From the NCBI RefSeq assembly GCF_946886105.1, contig NZ_CAMPHV010000048.1, positions 1-43,253 of the forward strand: a DNA stretch of 43,253 nucleotides, in the 5' to 3' direction. The DNA comes from an uncultured Pseudomonas sp. GTDB lineage: Bacteria; Pseudomonadota; Gammaproteobacteria; Pseudomonadales; Pseudomonadaceae. Position 1 is the first letter of the stretch; every line of letters starts with the position of its first letter. The translations under genes and the position numbers were made by a program. The notes beneath the pieces are model-generated. The model worked only from the letters and a program-made list of their open reading frames with translations. It made no database searches and was not told where the DNA came from. This document shows, one piece after another, positions 27,794 to 35,653 of this stretch.

Positions 27794-29703
27794 AGCAGGT
27801 TTACCGAGTCGGGTTTGTTCGGGTGGATAGCACGTTGACCATCTCTCGCCGGACGGTTAACGAAGTGAACGGTCAATGCACCGCTCTCGCCGGGATAGAC
27901 ATTCCAATGGGCTGATTGGTGCAGGAAGTGGGCGTAAAGCAGGTCTTGCTCCTCGAGTTTGAGGTTCAACGGAGCCTTGCCCTGAGCATAGGCCATGAGT
28001 TTGTCCGCAATAGGGATCAGTTCGGCAGGCAACTTCAGATCGCTGGTATTGGGGATCGGCCGAAACGGCGCCCCCGCTTCCTGAGCCAGGGCATGCATGA
28101 TGCGCAAGGGAATACGTCCGTACTCGCCACGTACACGGCGATCCAGTTTGACCTGGGTATAGATCACCTTCCGGCGAATGGGGGCGTTGGTGGAACGCAC
28201 CCACCGCCAGTCGATATACAGCTGGCCATTCGGGCGCCCCGGATCGATCAGGCCACGTTGCCCCCATGCTTCCAACTCACGGCTGGCCTGTTTCCAGGCC
28301 AGGCTTTCCTCATTGGGCAGGCTCTTATCCACTTCGTCAACGAAAGGTCTGGTGAGGAACAGTTTTTCCTCGGCTGCCAGCGGGTAGTTGCCGCCAATGT
28401 CACCATGGGCGCCGGGCAGGACGATCTCGGTAAAACCCGGGTGAGTGCTATTGAGGGAGAAATTGTGGCGGTACTCATCGCCGGCCACTAGGTGGATCAC
28501 GCGCTTTGCGCTGTCCGCTGCCAAGTGCAACTTAAGGTCGCCGTTCTCATCGTCATTTATATCCCAGCCATCGCTCAGGCCACCGATGGCCGCCACGGTG
28601 TCGAACAGGCCGATCAGATTGACCTGCACGTCCTGTCCGAAGCGCCAGCCAAAGCCCTCGATCATAGGCGTCTTGTCACTACGCATTGCCTGGGCCAATA
28701 ACGACGAACCCCCGCGGCGTAAATCGTTGACGAAATGACGGGCAGCAGCAGCTCCTCGACTGAAGCCGAAGACATCAATTTCGATGCTGGTAATTTGCAT
28801 TAGGGGATTGAGGCTTCGGAAAGCCTTCAGAGTATTTGAGAACTTCTTTGCGCTGTCCTCGACTTTGGCAATTACTCCTGTATCCCCTTCACCAAGCGCC
28901 ATATCAGGAAACGACTGATCAGGCTGATCCGTTCGGGTACCGACCCCCTCGGTGTAGACACGTAGCTCCGCTCTTTGCTCGGTATCAGCAAGCATTCTGG
29001 TCACGTCATCACTGTATAGGTCATACAGCCGCGCAATATTGCTCCGCTCTCGCCCATAACTACTCATCGGGTCCATTTGGTGGGGTGGGCAGTATTCCAG
29101 CAGGGCACGTTCATCTGCGGCGTCATAGCCGAGCTGGTTGGCACGGCACTGCGCGCCTCGTGCGACGTTAGCGTCGTTGTCGCCAGTGCCGTCGAAGAAG
29201 AAGCCCACGCGCAAGGTGATGCCTTGCTGCACTGGTTCTTCCAGTTCTTCTTCCTCGTCCTCTTCTTCCAGGCCCAGTGGCGCTTTATCGCCGGGCTCTT
29301 CCTGCCAAGTTCGTACGAGGGTGTCTGTGGGACGTTGCGGCGGGCTTGGTGTGTTGGGTGCCAGGGCCTGGGTGGCACTGGCGGCGATGTCCAATGGCGT
29401 GGGTGGAGTAAAGGGTGCCGGCGTGTTGCTGTTGCCAATGATCACGCTGCCAGAACCGGCGATCACCACGTTGCCATGGCTGCCTATGGTGCCGAGGGTG
29501 GTGGCCGGCAGGCCGTTGATCAGTACGTTGGGGATTACATTGCCAGCCAATGCACTGCCACAGGCGGTGGGGTCGGTCTGGCGAGCGGCGGGCAAACTAT
29601 CGAAAAGCACATCCGGCGAGCCGGCTGTGATGGGGTTGGTGCCATGCCCGTGGATGGGGCAGGCAGTGGGGTCGTTGACTCGGGCGGCGGGTTTGCCGGA
29701 CAT
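27790..29703 (-). CDS. PAAR-domain T6SS phospholipase effector (Tle1-like, DUF2235)
   Basis: A 637-residue protein. Residues 1-92 are a PAAR domain (AARVNDPTACPIHGHG, GNVVIAGSGSVIIGN) that caps the VgrG spike. A Pro-rich and acidic linker follows (LEEEDEEEELEEP at about 145-157). Residues about 160-637 are a DUF2235 alpha/beta-hydrolase like Tle1 phospholipase A: nucleophile elbow GFSRG (S315), FDTVAAIG (D368) and PGAHGDIGG (H433). It should be delivered into the periplasm of rival bacteria to attack membrane lipids. AAGGAAG precedes the ATG. It is directly followed by the immunity gene. No other T6SS structural genes are in the window. Confidence 0.9.
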   Translation of the reverse strand: MSGKPAARVNDPTACPIHGHGTNPITAGSPDVLFDSLPAARQTDPTACGSALAGNVIPNVLINGLPATTLGTIGSHGNVVIAGSGSVIIGNSNTPAPFTPPTPLDIAASATQALAPNTPSPPQRPTDTLVRTWQEEPGDKAPLGLEEEDEEEELEEPVQQGITLRVGFFFDGTGDNDANVARGAQCRANQLGYDAADERALLEYCPPHQMDPMSSYGRERSNIARLYDLYSDDVTRMLADTEQRAELRVYTEGVGTRTDQPDQSFPDMALGEGDTGVIAKVEDSAKKFSNTLKAFRSLNPLMQITSIEIDVFGFSRGAAAARHFVNDLRRGGSSLLAQAMRSDKTPMIEGFGWRFGQDVQVNLIGLFDTVAAIGGLSDGWDINDDENGDLKLHLAADSAKRVIHLVAGDEYRHNFSLNSTHPGFTEIVLPGAHGDIGGNYPLAAEEKLFLTRPFVDEVDKSLPNEESLAWKQASRELEAWGQRGLIDPGRPNGQLYIDWRWVRSTNAPIRRKVIYTQVKLDRRVRGEYGRIPLRIMHALAQEAGAPFRPIPNTSDLKLPAELIPIADKLMAYAQGKAPLNLKLEEQDLLYAHFLHQSAHWNVYPGESGALTVHFVNRPARDGQRAIHPNKPDSVNLL

Positions 29704-29858
29704 GACTAACTTCCTTATCGGTTATGGCAGGGGGACCTTGCGCAAAGAATCCGCTCAGTGCAATCGGAAAAGTCCGATCTATGCGCTGTTTCGCAGTAGA
29801 AAGCTCGATTGCGCAAGAACTTACGCAGCTTCAGGATAGGGCGACCTCGCCGAACAGC

Positions 29859-29887
29859 GGCAGCCCGTCAAGTACTGGCGGGCTGCC
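29859..29887 (-). terminator. Strong hairpin without U-tract
   Basis: GGCAGCCCG (29859-29867) and CGGGCTGCC (29879-29887) form a perfect 9-bp stem with an 11-nt loop. It lies 25 bases past the stop of the small gene at 29912 and before the PAAR effector. It could reduce read-through into the effector, but there is no run of T after it, so a true intrinsic terminator is uncertain. Confidence 0.45.
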
Positions 29888-29911
29888 TGCGGCGGGAAGC
29901 GCGCTACTTAT

Positions 29912-30208
29912 TCATAACTGCAAACAAGTCTGCCGGGCTTGATGCCCGCCGCCGAACGGCGAGCACAAACGCTGGTGCACCCGGCAGAGAAAGCCGACCT
30001 CGAACGCGCGGCGCTGTACCCCTGGGGGCAGCGCATCGCGCTCGACGATCAGGTTGGCCCACAGCCAGCCGGTGTCGTCGTTGCTCAACCAGGCCTGGGC
30101 GCAGATCACGCCTTGATCGAAGGACCGTTGGCAATTGTGCGTCCACTCGATCACCGCGCCGCGCTGGCCGTCGTGGCTGGGCAAATAGCAGGTAAAGGGC
30201 TTAATCAT
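29912..30208 (-). CDS. Small protein, possible QslA-like domain
   Basis: A 98-residue soluble protein. The central part (VIEWTHNCQRSFDQGVICA, then GWLWANLIVERDALP and AFEVGFLCRVHQRLC) resembles, from memory, proteins annotated with a QslA domain, named after the LasR antiactivator of P. aeruginosa. This is tentative. The ATG at 30208 has AGGGAGG upstream and lies 8 nt inside the preceding gene, so the two are coupled. The expression of both may depend on the structured leader at 30581-30774. Confidence 0.6.
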   Translation of the reverse strand: MIKPFTCYLPSHDGQRGAVIEWTHNCQRSFDQGVICAQAWLSNDDTGWLWANLIVERDALPPGVQRRAFEVGFLCRVHQRLCSPFGGGHQARQTCLQL

Positions 30209-30470
30209 CGGCAACCCTCCCTTGCGCCAAGGCACTGCGGTACAGCACCTGCGCATCGTTAAGCAGCTCGCGGGCATTGTTGCAGCAGTCCTGCAAGTGC
30301 CCGGCGTTGTCGCTGGCCGCATCCGTACGGGCCAGTATCTCGAACAGCTTATGCAGCATCGTCATCCGCAACTCGGCCGCAGCTTGGAAGTGGCAGACAG
30401 CGGAAATGGTGCAGTCGAGCGGTTCGATACGTTTCGGAAAGGGAATGACCGCGGGGTGGGATTTAGCCAT
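30201..30470 (-). CDS. Small hypothetical protein, first gene of a two-gene unit
   Basis: An 89-residue, mainly helical protein with a conserved-looking core (FQAAAELRMTMLHKLFEILA and a Cys-Cys pair in LQDCCNNARELL). I do not recognise the family; DUF6124/DUF3077-type Pseudomonas proteins have a similar size and setting. The ATG at 30470 has GGAGGTG upstream; the open frame to 30515 is rejected. It overlaps the following small gene and is preceded by an unusual structured leader. Confidence 0.62.
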   Translation of the reverse strand: MAKSHPAVIPFPKRIEPLDCTISAVCHFQAAAELRMTMLHKLFEILARTDAASDNAGHLQDCCNNARELLNDAQVLYRSALAQGRVADD

Positions 30471-30580
30471 GGCGCACCTCCAGGGCGGAGGTGGACGGGC
30501 AACAGCAGACTCCAAGGCGGAGCCCTTGGGTAAAAGGGGGATAGCGCATTTTCCTTATGCTCCTCGAACTGATTAAGGAG

Positions 30581-30774
30581 CCGTCACCCACCGTTGTCAC
30601 GCGGCTATGGGTGGCGGACCGTACGGGGGTGACAAACCGGCGTCCGAGGGAACCGGCCAGGCCGAAGCCTGCCCCGCACGGCCCACCATAGAAGTGCGAT
30701 AGCCGGGCAAAAAAATAGCGCCGGCTATACAGCTATGGCGCTACCGCGCCCCAGACAGTCAGGTTGTCACACCC
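30581..30774 (-). ncRNA. Structured leader with alternative pairing, C4-antisense-RNA-like
   Basis: On the minus strand the transcript would first show GGGTGTGACAACCT (30774-30761), then a hairpin followed by seven U residues (30742-30709), then GGTTTGTCACCCCC (30638-30625), and finally GTGACAAC (30600-30593). The middle TTGTCAC can pair with either the upstream or the downstream TGACAA segment. Such mutually exclusive pairing next to an early terminator resembles the phage P1/P7 C4 antisense RNA family. It sits over 100 bases upstream of the small-gene operon. The family name is a guess from memory; the pairings are seen in the sequence. Confidence 0.45.
30709..30742 (-). terminator. Intrinsic terminator inside the leader
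   Basis: On the minus strand AGCGCC (30742-30737) pairs with GGCGCT (30722-30717), with ATAGC/GC-rich extension inside, and is followed by ATTTTTTT (30716-30709). This is the clearest rho-independent terminator in the window. It would end a short RNA before the two small genes. Confidence 0.75.
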
Positions 30775-30893
30775 GGCCACGGGATTGACCGTGACCCGCG
30801 CACTCTAGCCCGGCAAGGCGTGATGGGCAACCCCGAAGAGCAATAGGGAGTGGACCACGATTTCACTCTAAGAAATCATGCCACTGATGAAGG

Positions 30894-31017
30894 TTTAGGC
30901 TATTCCACAGCTTCAACAACACACAGCCGCAATGGGAGACTTTTATGAAGGTACGCCGCATCGTCGCCAATATCGCGACTACCGATACCGCCAAAGCCAA
31001 GGTTTTCTACCAGGATC
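30894..31017 (+). repeat. 124-bp direct repeat, left copy
   Basis: This segment repeats at 33084-33207 with 121 of 124 bases identical by eye. It covers the upstream region, ribosome site and first 24 codons of the VOC gene. Homology stops abruptly at both ends. Confidence 0.9.
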
Positions 31018-31025
31018 CTTCTTGA
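30945..31025 (+). pseudogene. Truncated 5' copy of the VOC gene
   Basis: The first 24 codons are identical in sense to the intact VOC gene at 33135 (MKVRRIVANIATTDTAKAKV, then FYQD). The homology then ends and the frame reaches TGA two codons later. The GGGAG ribosome site is retained, so a 26-residue peptide could still be made, but it cannot fold as a VOC domain. Confidence 0.85.
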
Positions 31026-31423
31026 ACTAACTTCGTCAAATGGCTGCTCTGCGCCATGACGCCTAACTTGCCCAACTGACAAGGCTACGGCTACAGCGAT
31101 GCCCAACGAAGGATGAGGGCGCGCAATTCGTGCCCTGTTTCTCAACTCGCCAGCGCCGTCACGTCGTTTGTCCGCAAAGGCGGATGATGACTGAACTCCG
31201 TGCCAACTCTGCACTCCACACCTGAGGCGCTTTTCCAACAGCGGAAGTTCCGCCGTACGGCCCTACACGGCTGGCGTTGAGGTGTTCAGGATGAATAGCT
31301 ACCCGTCTCGTTTCCCGCACTCCCCCCTACTCGCTCCCCCTGGCGCCTTGCCGTGCACGGGCGTCGTTGCGCTGGCTGCGTGGCCGATCAGGCCCACCAT
31401 CTGTCACTCACAAGGGATACATC
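31026..31423. other. Intergenic region, about 400 bases
   Basis: No gene is supported. It follows the truncated VOC copy and precedes the beta-helix gene, whose promoter it should contain. A lone GCCTAAC at 31061-31067 resembles an attC outer box but has no partner boxes. No transposase remnant or terminal inverted repeat is seen. Confidence 0.5.
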
Positions 31424-32806
31424 ATGACTACCGCTCTCAGTGGCCGGATAACAGCTCTTTTCGGATTGCTCACGGCGGCCAGCGCTTTCGCCAGTGGACC
31501 ATTACAGGTCACCCTGACGCTCGATGAATACGACGGCGTTTGCGATGCCCATTGCTCCCTGCGCGATGCGATTGCAGTGGCTAATCAGGCGGGCGGGCCG
31601 CAGCATATTCGCCTGGCGCCCGGCGACTATGTGCTCAGCCGGCCGAGCTTGCCGGATGCCACCGGTTTTGCTGGCGATGAGGACGGCAATCTCGATGGAG
31701 ATTTCGATGTGGCGGGTCATCTGACCATTCAGGGCAGCGGCGATCAACGCACGCGAATAGTCGCGCAGGTCGAGAACCGCTTGTTCGAGGTGCAAGCCGG
31801 GGCGCATTTAGCCTTGCTGCGCCTGAGCCTGGAGAACGGCCTCTCGGCGCGCAACGGCGGAGCAATCGAGAATCATGGCGAGCTACTGTTACGCCAAGCG
31901 CTACTGGCCAACAACCAGGCCGTCACACCTCACTCGATCGCCAGCCCGCCGCCGCTCCTCGCCGCTTTCAACTGGGGCCAGGGCGGCGCCATCGCCAACT
32001 ACGGCAGCGCGGCGATTTATGCCTCGACGTTTCAACACAGCAAGGCGATGGGGCTGTATTACAACAACAACCTGGGGCGCGGCGGTGCCATCTTCAATAC
32101 CGGCGCACTGCTGGTGCGCGATAGCCACTTCGACCACAACAGTGCCGATGACCAAGGCGACCGTGGGCATGGCGGCGCACTCTACAACCTGGGCGAGGCC
32201 GATATCGCGCGCAGCCTGTTCACCGCCAATAGTCACGCGGAGATGGGTGGCGGTGGCGCCATCTTCAACACCGGCAGTGGCACGCTGAAGCTCGCCAACA
32301 GCACCCTGAGTAAGAATTGGGGCACCCTCTACAACGGTTATGTCGAATCCCCCAGCGAGTCGATACCGAGCGCCACGCTGATCAACGTCAGCATCGCCCA
32401 ATCCAGCGGGCCGGGCCTGGCCAACAGAGGCGAGGTGCTGATCCGCAACAGTCTGATAGTCGCCAACTACGACCCCTACGATATCGACCAGCCGTTCGAC
32501 TGCGCCACCTCCGGGCCGAGCTCGAGCTACCACGCGGTCGGCCTGCTGACCAGCTCGCCAACCAGCACCTGCACGGCGGATATCCACGAAACCGCAGAGC
32601 GCATCTTCACTCATTTGCTCGAACCGCTGGCGGACAATGGCGGCTTTACCCAAACCATGGCCTTGCGTCCGGGCAGCCTGGCGCTGGATGCCGGAATCGG
32701 CTCTTGCAGCAGCCACGACCAACGCCGCCAGCCGCGCCCGTTGGATGGCACCGGCGATGGCGTGGCAGGGTGCGACCTGGGCGCTTATGAGAGACCGATG
32801 CCATAG
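31424..32806 (+). CDS. Secreted parallel beta-helix protein with CSLREA and choice-of-anchor Q domains
   Basis: A 460-residue exported protein. Signal peptide at about 1-24 (ITALFGLLTAASAFA). Next comes a CSLREA-like segment (CDAHCSLRDAIAVAN), then right-handed beta-helix repeats with NGGAIENHGELLLR, QGGAIANYGSAAIYAS, RGGAIFNTGALLVRDS and GHGGALYNLGEADIARS turns (about 135-300). The C-terminus (ADNGGFTQTMALRPGSLALD and CDLGAYE) fits the choice-of-anchor Q family. Such proteins sit on the cell surface or are secreted, possibly binding polysaccharide. The ATG at 31424 has AAGGGA upstream. It lies alone between two 124-bp direct repeats, suggesting arrival as a unit. Confidence 0.82.
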   Translation: MTTALSGRITALFGLLTAASAFASGPLQVTLTLDEYDGVCDAHCSLRDAIAVANQAGGPQHIRLAPGDYVLSRPSLPDATGFAGDEDGNLDGDFDVAGHLTIQGSGDQRTRIVAQVENRLFEVQAGAHLALLRLSLENGLSARNGGAIENHGELLLRQALLANNQAVTPHSIASPPPLLAAFNWGQGGAIANYGSAAIYASTFQHSKAMGLYYNNNLGRGGAIFNTGALLVRDSHFDHNSADDQGDRGHGGALYNLGEADIARSLFTANSHAEMGGGGAIFNTGSGTLKLANSTLSKNWGTLYNGYVESPSESIPSATLINVSIAQSSGPGLANRGEVLIRNSLIVANYDPYDIDQPFDCATSGPSSSYHAVGLLTSSPTSTCTADIHETAERIFTHLLEPLADNGGFTQTMALRPGSLALDAGIGSCSSHDQRRQPRPLDGTGDGVAGCDLGAYERPMP

Positions 32807-33083
32807 CAGGCTGTTGAGAAATGTGGGTGACGGCTACATGGATGCAGGAACTAAAGGGGTCGGAGTGAATAAAGTTTAATCACTCCATGCGTGATAACAC
32901 TCTCCACGAGCCATAGGGAATACCGTGCCGCTCGATATACGCCTTGGCAGCGGGTTCCAATGGCAACGCATATTCCCCGTCGCTTTGCCCTTGGTCAGGC
33001 CCTGAGCCAGGGTATGCATATGCCCAAGTTAAACTGGAGCGCCGTGTGCGCGGCGAGTATGGGCGCATTCCCTTGCGCATCAT
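32807..33083. pseudogene. Scrambled remnants of a second T6SS effector-immunity locus
   Basis: 32886-33003 copies 26876-26993, the 3' end of the immunity gene on the minus strand, with 111 of 118 bases identical by eye; its stop codon is changed. At 33002-33019 an effector-gene stretch (like 28081-28098) follows in the same orientation, and at 33023-33083 another effector stretch appears inverted, encoding KLERRVRGEYGRIPLRI on the plus strand. None can be expressed as a working protein. The join then runs directly into the right 124-bp repeat. The first 79 bases after 32806 show nothing recognisable. Confidence 0.8.
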
Positions 33084-33207
33084 TTTAGGCTATTCCACAG
33101 CTTCAATAGCGCACAGCCGCAATGGGAGACTTTTATGAAGGTACGCCGCATCGTCGCCAATATCGCGACTACCGATACCGCCAAAGCCAAGGTTTTCTAC
33201 CAGGATC
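33084..33207 (+). repeat. 124-bp direct repeat, right copy
   Basis: Pairs with 30894-31017. The three differences fall together in the untranslated part (around CAATAGCGCAC against CAACAACACAC), and the coding part is identical. This copy continues into the complete VOC gene. Confidence 0.9.
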
Positions 33208-33485
33208 TGCTAGGGCTCGACCTGCTGATGGACCACGGCTGGATCAAGACGTTTGGCTCAAGCGAGGCAATGACGGTTCAAGTCAGCGTCGCCGCGGAGG
33301 GTGGTTCGGGAACAGCGGTTCCCGACCTGTCGATTGAGGTCGATGATCTTTCCGATGTGCTTGCTAGAGCTGTGAAGGCGGGAATTGCCATTGAGTACGG
33401 GCCGGTCGATGAGCCTTGGGGCGTTCGCCGCTTCTATGTCCGCGACCCCTTCGGCAAACTCATAAATATTCTTCAGCACCAGTAG
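33135..33485 (+). CDS. VOC (glyoxalase/bleomycin-resistance) family protein
   Basis: A 116-residue single VOC domain made of two beta-alpha-beta-beta-beta modules: IVANIATTDTAKAKVFYQDL at the start and DLSIEVDDLSDVLARAVKAG, then GVRRFYVRDPFGKLINI in the second half. Members are dioxygenases, glyoxalases or antibiotic-binding proteins; the substrate cannot be predicted. GGGAG lies about 7 nt upstream of the ATG. Its 5' end is duplicated at 30945. Confidence 0.88.
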   Translation: MKVRRIVANIATTDTAKAKVFYQDLLGLDLLMDHGWIKTFGSSEAMTVQVSVAAEGGSGTAVPDLSIEVDDLSDVLARAVKAGIAIEYGPVDEPWGVRRFYVRDPFGKLINILQHQ

Positions 33486-33606
33486 TATTTACGGCGTTCA
33501 TCGTTGCCAAGAAGGGCACCTGATTCTTCAAAGTGTCGAAGAGCGGTATGTGAATGCTTAGCACGCGCGCCTCTGAGCCGAGCAATCGTTGAAAAAGGGA
33601 GTCGAG

Positions 33607-34341
33607 ATGTCGGTGCCTCAGAGCTATTTAGATCGCCTTAGTGCCGGTATCGCGTTTCGCTGGCCGGAACTGCCGCCGCGCGTACTTTCGGCTGGCGAGG
33701 CGGACCCATCCGCCTCGCTCCTTCAGTTGCGCAGGGAGAAAAAGTCCCATCAGGGGGTGGGTGAGCTGAGTGCGCTACGGACGCTGTTGGCCTATCAGGT
33801 CGATCAGAGTTTTCTTGATGAGTTGTGCGAGCTGACGCAGCTGCAAACCCTGTATATCGAGGGGCTCACCGCTAGCAACCTCGAAGGTCTGGCACGGCTG
33901 TCGGGGTTGCAACGCTTGGTCATCAATGGCGCCAGCCGTATCGAAAACCTGGATTGGGCTGCGGGGCTCGCGCCTTCTCTGCAGGCCCTGGCGATCGAGA
34001 GTGCGAAGAAGGTCGGCAGCATCGAACCATTGGCAACGCTCACCGGGCTTAAAACGCTCGCGGTCGAGGGCAGCCTGCATTCGGCGATGAAGGTTGCTTC
34101 GCTCGACCCACTGAGTGCGCTGGATGGGCTGGAGTACCTGTTCCTTACCGCGCTGCGGGTCGAGGACAAGCGACTGGCGCCGCTGGCCAAGCTCGCCCAG
34201 CTGCGCGTGCTCGAATTCGCCGACTACTACGCTGTCGGTGAGATCGATGGCCTGGCGGCATCTTTGCCGAACACCCGCTGCCGATGGTTCGATGAGGATA
34301 TGAAGAAGCACCGCTGGGAATACCGGCAAGCTAAAAAGTAA
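33607..34341 (+). CDS. Leucine-rich-repeat protein
   Basis: A 244-residue cytoplasmic protein with a run of internalin-like repeats of about 22 residues: LSALRTLLAYQVD, LTQLQTLYIEGLTASNLEG, LSGLQRLVINGAS, LATLTGLKTLAVEGS, LSALDGLEYLFLTAL and LAKLAQLRVLEFADYY. The C-terminus is basic (DMKKHRWEYRQAKK). There is no signal peptide, and the partner is unknown. The ATG at 33607 has AAAGGGAG upstream; a TTG at 33589 is rejected. Confidence 0.75.
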   Translation: MSVPQSYLDRLSAGIAFRWPELPPRVLSAGEADPSASLLQLRREKKSHQGVGELSALRTLLAYQVDQSFLDELCELTQLQTLYIEGLTASNLEGLARLSGLQRLVINGASRIENLDWAAGLAPSLQALAIESAKKVGSIEPLATLTGLKTLAVEGSLHSAMKVASLDPLSALDGLEYLFLTALRVEDKRLAPLAKLAQLRVLEFADYYAVGEIDGLAASLPNTRCRWFDEDMKKHRWEYRQAKK

Positions 34342-34510
34342 GCCTGCGCTGAGCACCGTGTTTGTCCTGTTTTCCCCCGCTTCACCCCAGCCCCTCGGCT
34401 TTGGCGTCCTATCTCATGCATCCATGCAGTCGTCTCCCGAGAGCGGGGGAGCTTTTCGCGTTGGCAGGGGTACTGAGGTTTACCAGTTCGATCGATGCGC
34501 CCGCCATAAG

Positions 34511-35509
34511 CTACCCACGCATATTCTCAAACTTCTTGCGGTACTCGCTGGGCGTCAGCCCGACCCTTTGTTTAAACAAACGCCTGAACGAGTTGCCATC
34601 TTCATAGCCCACTTGCAGGGTGATCTGGTCGAAGGCTTGCTGGCTGCTTTCCAGGAGGAATTTGGCTTTTTCCAGGCGTAGGTTCTGCAGGTATTCGATG
34701 GGGGTTTGTTCGGTGGCTTCTTTGAAGCGGCGGATGAAGTTGCGCATGCCCAGGCCGAAGTCGTCCGCCACTTGTTCCATCAGGATATTTTGGCCGATAC
34801 GGTTCTCCAGCCAGATCTGGATTTTGAGGATGTCGGCGTCGGTGTGGTTCTTTTTGAAGGTGGTGCTCGAATAAGGCGTTTGGCTGCGTTCGGAGGTGTC
34901 GACCAGGAGTTTTTTCGCGCATTCGGCGACCAGTTGCGGTGAGGAAAACTTGCGGACTAGGTGCAGCAGCAGATCGCTGCCGCTGGTGGAACCGCCTGAG
35001 CACAAGAGTTGGCCGTCATCGGTGACGGTGCGTTCGATCTGCAATTTCACCTTGGGGAAGCTACGCGCGAATTGCTCGCCGAACACCCAGTGGGTGGTGG
35101 CGTAGCGGCCGTCCAGCAGCCCGGCTTGGGCGGTGACGAATGCGCCGGTGCACATGCTGGCGATGTAGCTGCCTTGCTGGTGTTGCACTTGCAGCCATTC
35201 GATCATTTTGCCCAGGCTGGGTAGCACGCCGAGGATATTGAACATAAAGCCCGGCACCACAATTAGCTGCGGGTTGTGCGCCTCTTCGAACGCCTTGTCC
35301 GGGGTCAGGCGCAGGCCGCTCGAACAGGTTATCGGTTGGCCGTCCATCGAGGCGGTTTGCAGGTGGAACAGGGTCGAGTCGCTTCGCTGTTCGCGGGCAC
35401 TTTTTTTCACCGCGTAGTGGTGCAGCACATTGGCGGTCTCGAAGAAGTCCATGGTCGCGGCAACGCTGGTGGACGAGCAGTGATCCGCCATCAACAGAGT
35501 GACATTCAT
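34511..35509 (-). CDS. GlxA-type AraC-family transcriptional regulator
   Basis: A 332-residue regulator. The N-terminal DJ-1/PfpI-like domain (MNVTLLMADHCSSTSVAATM; LIVVPGF; GSYIASMCTGAFVTAQAG with the nucleophile-position Cys) probably senses a small molecule. The C-terminal AraC domain has two helix-turn-helix motifs (VADDFGLGMRNFIRRFKEAT; ITLQVGYEDGNSFRRLFKQ, then VGLTPSEYRK). It is transcribed away from the hydrolase gene at 35654, with a shared region of 144 bases, so that gene is a natural target (inference). Confidence 0.9.
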   Translation of the reverse strand: MNVTLLMADHCSSTSVAATMDFFETANVLHHYAVKKSAREQRSDSTLFHLQTASMDGQPITCSSGLRLTPDKAFEEAHNPQLIVVPGFMFNILGVLPSLGKMIEWLQVQHQQGSYIASMCTGAFVTAQAGLLDGRYATTHWVFGEQFARSFPKVKLQIERTVTDDGQLLCSGGSTSGSDLLLHLVRKFSSPQLVAECAKKLLVDTSERSQTPYSSTTFKKNHTDADILKIQIWLENRIGQNILMEQVADDFGLGMRNFIRRFKEATEQTPIEYLQNLRLEKAKFLLESSQQAFDQITLQVGYEDGNSFRRLFKQRVGLTPSEYRKKFENMRG

Positions 35510-35653
35510 CCCTTATTTCCCCGCCCTCGGCCGTTTGCGTGCTTTGAAAAATATCGCATGTTATTTGTCATTTTTGCCCGTGGTTACGGCCAGGGTCAAT
35601 CGCGAATACTTCTGCCCATCGCTTTGCAATCTGGAAGGAAAAGGCAGGCCGGT

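Noticed and set aside
31061..31067. GCCTAAC resembling an attC outer box
   Set aside because: No inner boxes and no GTTRRRY core at the right distance; a 7-base match alone is expected by chance.
30894..33207. Insertion sequence flanked by direct repeats
   Set aside because: No transposase and no terminal inverted repeats are seen, and 124 bp is far too long for a usual target duplication; recombination or duplication is more likely.
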